Part shown: piece by piece, positions 5,597-11,290 of the stretch | How the letters are laid out: every line of letters starts with the position of its first letter | Numbering within the stretch: the first letter of the stretch is position 1 | NCBI GenBank assembly: GCA_002348465.1 | Contig: DEBI01000104.1 | Coordinates: forward strand, 1-11,290 | Reading direction: 5' to 3' | Source: Gemmatimonadales bacterium UBA2960 | Lineage (GTDB): Bacteria; Gemmatimonadota; Gemmatimonadetes; Longimicrobiales; Gaopeijiaceae | Length of the DNA: 11,290 nt | Translations under genes and position numbers: made by a program | Notes under the pieces: generated by a model | Told to the model about the DNA's origin: nothing | Database searches by the model: none | Seen by the model: only the letters and a program-made list of their open reading frames with translations

Positions 5597-6597
5597 AACC
5601 CAAGCTAGAAACTAGCCTGACGCGAGATGCAGGTATCTCTGTGCCCTTGATCTGTGGCCCAATGTACCCGTGCTCCAACGTTGAGCTCGTCGCGGCTGCC
5701 TCACAAGCGGGAGGGTTGGGTGTAGTACAACCAGTAACATTGACATACGTCTTTAAAATGGACTTTCGTGAGGGTCTTAAGGCCATCCGAAGGATCACAG
5801 ACCGACCCATTGGGATGAATGTTCTTATTGAGGGTTCTTCGAATGCATATCGGAAACGCATGGAAACCTGGATCGAAATCGCTTTGGAAGAGGGCGTAAG
5901 GTTCTTTATAACCTCACTCGGTAAGCCCCAGTGGGTGGTGGATCGGGTCTCCAAAGTTGGCGGAGTCGTGTATCACGACGTCACAGAACGGAAATGGGCC
6001 GAAAAAGCAGTGGATTCAGGCGTTCATGGGCTGATCGCGGTCAACAGGCGGGCTGGAGGGCATGCCGGGGACAGGTCCGCATATCAATTACTGGAGGAAG
6101 TTGGAGACTTTGCTCTCCCGGTCACGTGCGCAGGAGGTATCGGGCGACCTGAAGAGTTCGCAGACGCATTGTCTATGGGGTATGAAGGCGTCCAGATGGG
6201 AACGCGTTTCATCGCGACGGAAGAGTGTCGAGCTAGCTCGGCTTATAAACGCGCCATCATCGGAGCCCACGAAAGAGACATCGTATTGACCGAACGACTG
6301 ACAGGTGTCCCAGTGTCAGTGATCAACACACCCTACGTGCAACGACTCGGCTTGAAGGCTGGCCCTCTCGCCCGACGAATGCTAAAGGGCCATAAAACCA
6401 AGCACTGGATGCGGAACATATACTCCATAAAGTCCGCGTGGACCCTAAAACGCACCGCCTACGACGAGGGCGGTGCCACCGAATACTGGCAGGCGGGGCG
6501 CTCAGTTTCAGGTATCGAAGAAATTCTGCCTGTCTCTGAGGTCATCGAAACTTGCGCGAGAGCGGCCCAAAAGCGCCTCAACTCTCTTGGTCAGTAA
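5593..6597 (+). CDS. Nitronate monooxygenase / 2-nitropropane dioxygenase-like FMN enzyme
   Basis: The 334-residue TIM-barrel flavoprotein of the NPD family has PLICGPMYPCSN near the start (18-29) and AASQAGGLGVV (35-45). NRRAGGHAG (151-159) carries His157 at the position of the catalytic histidine. The FMN-phosphate segments are CAGGIGRPEE (179-188) and GVQMGTRFIAT (199-209). These features are shared by nitronate monooxygenases, which oxidise alkyl nitronates with O2, and by FabK-type enoyl-ACP reductases. The opening and length fit the NMO-like group better, but the distinction is not certain. The C-terminal third (about 255-334) is basic and less conserved. Translation is coupled to the DUF4442 gene by the ATGA overlap. 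That partnership with a thioesterase-like protein leans towards an acyl-chain substrate, an inference only. The 3' end overlaps the convergent small membrane gene by 20 bp. Confidence 0.88.
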   Translation: MKPKLETSLTRDAGISVPLICGPMYPCSNVELVAAASQAGGLGVVQPVTLTYVFKMDFREGLKAIRRITDRPIGMNVLIEGSSNAYRKRMETWIEIALEEGVRFFITSLGKPQWVVDRVSKVGGVVYHDVTERKWAEKAVDSGVHGLIAVNRRAGGHAGDRSAYQLLEEVGDFALPVTCAGGIGRPEEFADALSMGYEGVQMGTRFIATEECRASSAYKRAIIGAHERDIVLTERLTGVPVSVINTPYVQRLGLKAGPLARRMLKGHKTKHWMRNIYSIKSAWTLKRTAYDEGGATEYWQAGRSVSGIEEILPVSEVIETCARAAQKRLNSLGQ

Positions 6598-6823
6598 CAC
6601 GCTCGAACCCTTCGCCTCCGTGTTGTCCAACTCGTGGCAAGTTCCATGCAATCAGAAGCGCGCATGGCAACCCTAGGCCGAGGCCCCACTGCAGTAACGT
6701 CTCGAACAGCACTGGAAGGGCGAGTACCGTAGCCACCCAGTCACCCATTAGAAGTACGATCCATCCCAACACTGCATAACCGAGCATAACGCTCAGAACT
6801 CTGCGGACGCCCTCGCTTAGCAC
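6578..6823 (-). CDS. Small two-TM membrane protein resembling the N-terminal domain of TPR/cyclase proteins
   Basis: The GTG at 6823 lies one base after the RND permease stop, with GGGG 4 nt upstream, and gives 81 residues. The frame is open back to 6958, but that part overlaps the permease C-terminus, so the GTG start is preferred. Two hydrophobic segments are visible: VLSVMLGYAVLGWIVLLMGDW, and LLQWGLGLGLPCALLIAW after the turn ATVLALPVLFET. A tail with GGEGFERVTD follows. The pattern (basic start, GYA-x-GW, a G/A-D turn, a 'LP'-containing linker, 'GLP-ALL-AW', then G-F/VERV) resembles the 2-TM module at the head of adenylate-cyclase/TPR/TolB-like proteins; here nothing follows it. It is the last gene of the RND operon and could be a pump accessory subunit or a truncated sensor. 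Function is unassigned. Confidence 0.72.
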   Translation of the reverse strand: MLSEGVRRVLSVMLGYAVLGWIVLLMGDWVATVLALPVLFETLLQWGLGLGLPCALLIAWNLPRVGQHGGEGFERVTDQES

Positions 6824-6824
6824 T

Positions 6825-9800
6825 TCACCCCAACTCAGGGGCTGGATGGCTAACAGATCCGACAACCTCAAGTTGAGGGCGTTGGTTTTCAGCCTGTAAA
6901 GCGACCGCACTCGATTCCGAAGAGGTGTAGTGCCTCCGGAAAAATTCCGTCGCATCATCCACTAACGAGTATAGAACGGGGACCAGGACGAGTGTCAAAA
7001 ACGTGGCGAACAAGATCCCTGCGATAATCGCCACGGCCATTGGTCCCCACCATGCTGCCTGCATGCCGCCCCAATAAAGTTCAGGAGCTAGTGAGCCATA
7101 GAGCCCGAAGAAGTCGAAATTCAGTCCGATTGCTAAGGGGACCATACCCAGTGCGGTCGTCAGCGCGGTTAGAACCACAGGCCGCAAGCGCGTCTTGCCA
7201 CCCTGAACCAGAGCCTCCCGACGATTCATACCGTCTCGGTTTCGCAGGATGTCGATATAATCGATCAAGATGATGGCGTTGTTCACCACTATTCCGGCGA
7301 GCGAGATGATACCCACTCCGGTATTGATGATTCCAAACGGCATCTGAAACACCATAAGTCCAATCAGGACTCCTGCGGTTGACATTATCACAGACGTTAG
7401 AATGATCACCGGCTTGATGACCGAGTTAAACTGGCTAACCAATATGAAGCCGATCAACATAAGAGCAGTGAGGAAGGCACCACTGAGAAATTCGGTTGCC
7501 TCGTCTTGCTCTTGGGATTGCCCCGCGTATTGCATCGTATATCCAGGCGGCAGTGTCTGTTCGAACTCAGTCAGCTCTGACTGAACTTCAGCAAGAATGG
7601 CATTGTTTGAGTAGCCAGCCGCCACATTGGAAGTAATAGTCGCCATACGCATTCTATCTTTTCGGCGGATTGTTCCCGCCCCATCCTCCACACCCCATGT
7701 GGCAACCTCAAGGAGTGGAACCTGAACGCCTTCGGCCATCACGGTCAGTTCCCGGAGACCCTCAAGCTCATCCCGGTATTCTTGCGCTAACCGAACAACA
7801 ATGTCGTATTCGTCGTTACCTGTGCGGTACTTAGCTGCTTCAATCCCGTTAATCGCTCCCCGGACAGCCATCCCGATCTTTTGCGTGTTCAGATCATAGA
7901 GCGCGGCTTTTTCGCGATTTACGTTGATCGACAACTCGGGTCGTGCGGCGTCCATATCGCTATCGAGACCCGCCAGCTTAGGAAACACCGGCGAGTCCTC
8001 GATAATGTCCATAATTTCATCCGAAAGCCTTTTTAGCTCTTCCGGCTCCTCGCCCACGATTTCAATGCTCACAGGAGCGCCTTGAGGCGGGCCCTCACTG
8101 ACCTTATCCACCGTGATCGTGGCTCCGGCTATTTCCATCCCTATTGTCGCTTGCATCTCTGCAAGTGTTACGAAGGCGTCAGATTCACGATCTTGAAAAT
8201 CGACCAGCGAAATGGAGACTCGGCCACCCTCAGGCCCCGATGGGCCACCCCCCATAGGATTTCCACCACCACCACCACCACCCGAAACCGCCACGACAGA
8301 TTCCCAGTCTGCACGTCCCGCCATTGCCTTGAGTTCGCCCTCGAGTCGCTGAACGATGCCATCGGTCACAGAAGCTCTCGTTCCAACAGGGGTTTCCACG
8401 TCTATCAGAAGCATCGGAGGTGGCATATCCTCCGGGAAATACTCTAGACCTGACCCCAGTGGAGTCGCTAGATACGTCACGAATGTCGCGATGAACAGAG
8501 CGACCGTCGATCCGATGAGTCTCGCCCTGTTATTTAGTGACCAACGCAAGCCACGCTCATACCGGTCCATCGTCCTCGGCAGAAGCGACTCTTGAAAAGA
8601 GCGCCCGGCAGCACGTAACACAAAACGATGCAGGAGCCAGACTGCAAAGACCGTGGCTGTAAACATGACTGCTGTCAGCGGGTTCGCCCTCGCTGTTCCG
8701 AGCAGTATGAGTGCGACACCTCCAAGCAGCGTCCTGCGAGCCGTAGGTGTTAGTGGTGACCTCGGCCTTCCATCTAGCCGCATAAACATTCCGCACAGGG
8801 TCGGAATGATCACCAAAGCGACGAAGAGTGAACTAGTCAGAGTGATGATCAAAGTACGTGGAAGATAACCCATAAATTCACCCACCTCTCCCGGCCAGAA
8901 AAGAAGTGGTGCGAATGCTGCCAGCGTCGTTGCCGTGGCTGCGATGATCGGCAGCGCCACCTCCCCGGTAGCCTTTTTTGCAGCGGTGAGGCGATCCCAA
9001 CCCTCTTCGATGTACCTATATATGTTCTCGACGACCACTATCGCGTTATCCACCAGCATCCCCAATGCTAGGATCAGGCTGAAGAGGACGATCATATTCA
9101 TCGAGACGCCCATGGCCTTCAGCACCATAAACGAGAGGAACATCGATGCGGGTATTGAAATCGCCACGAATGCTGAGGTTCCGGCACCAAGGAAGAAGAA
9201 CAGCACTCCCACGATGAGGATTAGGCCTGATATGATGTTGTTTTCGAGGCTGGAAACCATAGCCTCGATCTCCTCTGACTGATCCGACGTGATGCGAATG
9301 TCTGTGGTCGGAGGAAGAGACGGAAAAACCATCTCTACTTCAGCACGAATCGCCTGAGCTGTCTCAATAATGTTCTCACCGGACCTCTTTATCACATCTA
9401 GCGTCACTACCGATCTATCATCCATACGAGCGAAGCTCTCACGCTCGGCAAAACCGAAATCGACCTTGGCGACATCGCGCACATAGACCGGTCGCCCCTC
9501 CTTCATGGTGACTACGAGATCCTCTATCAACATGGGATCGTCAAATTCACCATCAATGCGAACTAAGTATTTAGTCGAACCGACGTCGATCGCTCCTCCG
9601 GGAATATTCACATTCTCGCTTCGGATCGCGTCGATCACGTCTTGGAGAGCTACCCCGTAGTAATTCATTCTGGAGAGGTCAACTTCCACCTTTACCTCAC
9701 GTTCCAGCCCACCGCGGAGATCGGCTCGGAGCACCGCAGGCAGTGTCTCGAGTCTTTCTTGGAGTTCCTCTGCGATCTCCTTGAGCCGAACCAATCCATA

Positions 9801-10301
9801 ATCGCCGGAAAGGTTGACCTGAAGCACAGGAACCTCCGAAAAATTGAATTCTAATATGCTCGGCTCTTCGGCATCCTGAGGGAGATCGGGCTTTGCCAGA
9901 TCGACTTTCTCTCGAACCTTTTGAAGCGCCTCGTTTAAATCAATCGACGTATCGAATTCAGCAACGACACTCGAGTATCCTTCTACTGACGTAGATGTCA
10001 GCTCCTTAATATCGCTGATGGTCGCGAGATCTTCTTCTATGATCCTCGTGACTTGACTCTCCACATCGGCAGGAGACACACCGGGGTACACTGTGTTTAT
10101 CGCAAGAACTGGAACCGCCACCTCTGGGAAGGATTCCTTAGGTGTAGTTCGGTAGGCTATGCTGCCCATGATTCCAATGATCGCTAGTAACGCGACGACC
10201 GAAGTTCGGTGCTCCACCGCAAAACTGGTAGCAGCAAACTCCTTAAAGCCTTCAACCCTTCGACTCTGCAGCTCCGTTTGAATGTCTTGATTGTCGGCCA
10301 T
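6825..10301 (-). CDS. RND efflux transporter permease (HAE1/AcrB-type)
   Basis: This inner-membrane proton-driven pump would join the adaptor encoded just upstream and a TolC-like channel to export drugs or lipophilic compounds. From ATG 10301 it is 1158 residues, longer than the usual 1020-1060. TM1 is at about 33-50, followed by the first porter domain. TM4 carries LGMLVDNAIVVVEN, with Asp418 as the likely proton-relay acid; the second Asp of AcrB is Asn here, as in many HAE1 relatives. TM10 has GIVVNNAIILIDY (about 1004-1016). Two departures: an extra hydrophobic hairpin at about 523-562 between TM6 and TM7, and a Gly-rich insertion at about 674-694 in the second porter domain. A polar tail of about 35 residues ends the protein. 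ATG 10301 is preferred over the start at 10343 because AGGGG lies 5 nt before it and the adaptor stop is one base upstream. Confidence 0.95.
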   Translation of the reverse strand: MADNQDIQTELQSRRVEGFKEFAATSFAVEHRTSVVALLAIIGIMGSIAYRTTPKESFPEVAVPVLAINTVYPGVSPADVESQVTRIIEEDLATISDIKELTSTSVEGYSSVVAEFDTSIDLNEALQKVREKVDLAKPDLPQDAEEPSILEFNFSEVPVLQVNLSGDYGLVRLKEIAEELQERLETLPAVLRADLRGGLEREVKVEVDLSRMNYYGVALQDVIDAIRSENVNIPGGAIDVGSTKYLVRIDGEFDDPMLIEDLVVTMKEGRPVYVRDVAKVDFGFAERESFARMDDRSVVTLDVIKRSGENIIETAQAIRAEVEMVFPSLPPTTDIRITSDQSEEIEAMVSSLENNIISGLILIVGVLFFFLGAGTSAFVAISIPASMFLSFMVLKAMGVSMNMIVLFSLILALGMLVDNAIVVVENIYRYIEEGWDRLTAAKKATGEVALPIIAATATTLAAFAPLLFWPGEVGEFMGYLPRTLIITLTSSLFVALVIIPTLCGMFMRLDGRPRSPLTPTARRTLLGGVALILLGTARANPLTAVMFTATVFAVWLLHRFVLRAAGRSFQESLLPRTMDRYERGLRWSLNNRARLIGSTVALFIATFVTYLATPLGSGLEYFPEDMPPPMLLIDVETPVGTRASVTDGIVQRLEGELKAMAGRADWESVVAVSGGGGGGGNPMGGGPSGPEGGRVSISLVDFQDRESDAFVTLAEMQATIGMEIAGATITVDKVSEGPPQGAPVSIEIVGEEPEELKRLSDEIMDIIEDSPVFPKLAGLDSDMDAARPELSINVNREKAALYDLNTQKIGMAVRGAINGIEAAKYRTGNDEYDIVVRLAQEYRDELEGLRELTVMAEGVQVPLLEVATWGVEDGAGTIRRKDRMRMATITSNVAAGYSNNAILAEVQSELTEFEQTLPPGYTMQYAGQSQEQDEATEFLSGAFLTALMLIGFILVSQFNSVIKPVIILTSVIMSTAGVLIGLMVFQMPFGIINTGVGIISLAGIVVNNAIILIDYIDILRNRDGMNRREALVQGGKTRLRPVVLTALTTALGMVPLAIGLNFDFFGLYGSLAPELYWGGMQAAWWGPMAVAIIAGILFATFLTLVLVPVLYSLVDDATEFFRRHYTSSESSAVALQAENQRPQLEVVGSVSHPAPELG
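6828..6831 (-). promoter_or_regulatory. Shine-Dalgarno-like GGGG for the small membrane protein
   Basis: GGGG (6831-6828 on the minus strand) sits 4 nt before GTG 6823 and overlaps the end of the permease coding sequence (TTG GGG TGA). This supports reinitiation right after the permease stop. Confidence 0.45.
8263..8280 (-). repeat. Trinucleotide tract coding polyglycine in the RND permease
   Basis: Six perfect CCA units on the plus strand read as six GGT glycine codons on the coding strand, followed by GGA, giving seven consecutive glycines. More Gly-Pro-rich sequence follows (NPMGGGPSGPEGG). A short tandem repeat in frame can gain or lose whole codons without breaking the gene. Confidence 0.85.
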
Positions 10302-10302
10302 C

Positions 10303-11290
10303 TTAGCCCCTACCGCTCCCCACCACCTTAACCCGGTCGCCATCGGCTACGGATTTTTGACCCATGACAATCAGTCGTTCTCCCGGTCTTAGCCCATCAG
10401 TCACTACGACGAGGTTTCGTCGTGTAGGGCCCAGAACTAGATCGCGACGCTCGGCTACCTGGACCTGCCCCCGATCCACGGCTACGAAAGCTACATAGCC
10501 ACTTTCAACCCGGATCAGCGCGTCCTGAGGTACCACTATGGCATCCTCCACCTCCTGTCGCGTAATCGACATGTTCGAAACCATCTCCGGCTTGATGGCA
10601 CCGTTTGGATTCGGCACTTCTACTTCGATCGAGAAAGTGCGACTTCGGGGATTGATCGTGGATCCGACATAACGAATCGATGATGTGTACACTCCCTCAC
10701 CAAGCGCTTCGAACTTAAGCTGAGCACCCGCCCCAACACGAACATCCATCGCGTAGCGCTCAGGCACACCTGCAAAGACCTTGATCGGATTGAGATCTAC
10801 AATCCTTCCGACCGTCTTACCCGGCCCGACCATCGTACCCACATCAACGTGCCGTTCATCCAAGACGCCCGAAAACGGGGCGCGAACCAGCGTCCGGGCT
10901 AAACGTTCCTCTAAGCCCGCCAGTGTTGCCGACGCCTGCTCCGCTGCCGCGCGAGCTTCTAGGTAAGCTATTTCTGAACCGACCTGATCGTCCTCAAACA
11001 GTCGCTTACGTCGCTCCCAAGTCTGGGTCGCCAGGTTTGATGCAGCACGTGCTTCGTCTACCTGTGTTCGCAAGATCGTATCGTCAATCTTGACAATCGC
11101 AGCTCCCCGACGAACCTCGTCCCCGCGATCAGCATAAAGTTCTATGACGCGACCACTTTCTTCGGCCTCAATCATCACATCCTGATTCGCCGTGGCAACC
11201 GATGTGAGTCGGATCTCCTCAATGAAGAGCTCCGTCACAATCGGTGACACCTCCACGTTGATTACCCGTGTGAACTCCGTATCCAACCCC
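10303..11290 (-). CDS. RND efflux periplasmic adaptor subunit (membrane fusion protein), N-terminus outside window
   Basis: The frame is open through the right edge, so the signal peptide or lipobox is missing; the TTG at 11286 is not taken as a start. The visible 327+ residues follow HlyD/AcrA order (numbered from that TTG). A first lipoyl half comes first (about 36-72, ESGRVIELYADRGDEV). A helical hairpin follows (73-132), rich in Ala, Glu and Arg. The second lipoyl half includes VRAPFSGVLDERHVDVGTMV (134-153). A beta-barrel spans about 163-242 and includes PRSRTFSIEVEVPN. The membrane-proximal domain starts at VVPQDAL (251-257) and ends GDRVKVV. The protein bridges the permease and the outer-membrane channel. 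The hairpin is short (about 60 residues), as in adaptors that reach TolC without a long coiled coil. The TAA is 1 nt from the permease ATG, so the two are co-translated. Confidence 0.93.
   Translation of the reverse strand, partial: GLDTEFTRVINVEVSPIVTELFIEEIRLTSVATANQDVMIEAEESGRVIELYADRGDEVRRGAAIVKIDDTILRTQVDEARAASNLATQTWERRKRLFEDDQVGSEIAYLEARAAAEQASATLAGLEERLARTLVRAPFSGVLDERHVDVGTMVGPGKTVGRIVDLNPIKVFAGVPERYAMDVRVGAGAQLKFEALGEGVYTSSIRYVGSTINPRSRTFSIEVEVPNPNGAIKPEMVSNMSITRQEVEDAIVVPQDALIRVESGYVAFVAVDRGQVQVAERRDLVLGPTRRNLVVVTDGLRPGERLIVMGQKSVADGDRVKVVGSGRG
10307..10311 (-). promoter_or_regulatory. Shine-Dalgarno deciding the RND permease start
   Basis: AGGGG on the minus strand (10311-10307) lies 5 nt before ATG 10301, inside the last codons of the adaptor gene. 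The in-frame start at 10343 would add 14 residues (a Trp/Gly-rich stretch unlike RND N-termini), so 10301 is the better start. Confidence 0.7.

Noticed and set aside
5577..5954. 125-aa minus-strand ORF antisense to the flavoenzyme
   Set aside because: The plus strand carries strong NPD-family motifs across the same bases; the antisense frame shows no domain pattern or ribosome site.
6824..6958. N-terminal extension of the small membrane gene to ATG 6958 (126 aa)
   Set aside because: The added 45 residues overlap the permease C-terminus in another frame and are basic and low in hydrophobic pattern. The GTG at 6823 has a GGGG ribosome site and fits directly after the permease stop.
8168..8447. 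ORFs in both orientations around the polyglycine region (plus 8082-8447, minus 8168-8362)
   Set aside because: They are shadow frames of the RND permease. Runs of repeated Thr or Val come from the CCA repeat read in other frames, with no domain resemblance.
10302..10343. Start of the RND permease at 10343
   Set aside because: It would overlap the adaptor gene by 41 bp and adds a 14-residue stretch unlike RND N-termini. ATG 10301 has AGGGG at 5 nt.

Overview
The window looks like chromosome of a Gram-negative (two-membrane) bacterium. Signs of two membranes are an outer-membrane porin with a signal peptide, a tripartite RND efflux system and a dTDP-rhamnose pathway enzyme. Base composition is moderate (about 50-55% GC by eye) and uniform. 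The MurB subfamily, the style of the RND pair, and a 2-TM domain of the kind usually found at the head of TPR or cyclase proteins suggest something near Gemmatimonadota. That placement is an inference from family resemblance, not from a marker gene. No tRNA, rRNA, CRISPR array, transposase or phage gene is visible.

Layout. (1) Positions 1-780, minus strand: the N-terminal 260 residues of an OprP/OprO-like porin, cut by the left edge. (2) 781-1031: divergent intergenic region. (3) 1032-1976, plus strand: murB, for peptidoglycan precursor synthesis. (4) 2045-4747, minus strand: a tight three-gene run in the order MATE exporter, rfbC (RmlC epimerase), alpha/beta-hydrolase, with gaps of 9 and 33 bp. 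(5) 4748-5104: a 357-bp divergent region. It holds a minus-strand intrinsic terminator just after a short minus-strand ORF, plus two inverted repeats, and may be a leader or attenuator for the MATE operon. (6) 5105-6597, plus strand: a translationally coupled pair, a DUF4442 hotdog protein and a nitronate monooxygenase-like FMN enzyme, sharing ATGA. (7) 6578-11290, minus strand: an RND operon of periplasmic adaptor (5' end outside the window), 1158-residue permease, and an 81-residue two-TM protein that starts 1 nt after the permease stop.

How they work together. Most of the window concerns the cell envelope: wall precursor (MurB), surface sugar (RfbC), outer-membrane uptake (porin) and export (MATE, RND). 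The RND operon is the clearest functional unit. Adaptor and permease would work with a TolC-like channel encoded elsewhere, and the small membrane protein is a candidate accessory subunit. The hotdog/FMN pair is probably a small lipid or nitroalkane-related metabolic unit; its substrate cannot be read from sequence.

The most interesting items are the stand-alone 2-TM protein at the end of the RND operon, the extra hydrophobic hairpin and Gly-rich loop in the permease, the MurB with Asp where the Tyr-Arg motif is expected, and the terminator-bearing leader region upstream of the MATE gene.
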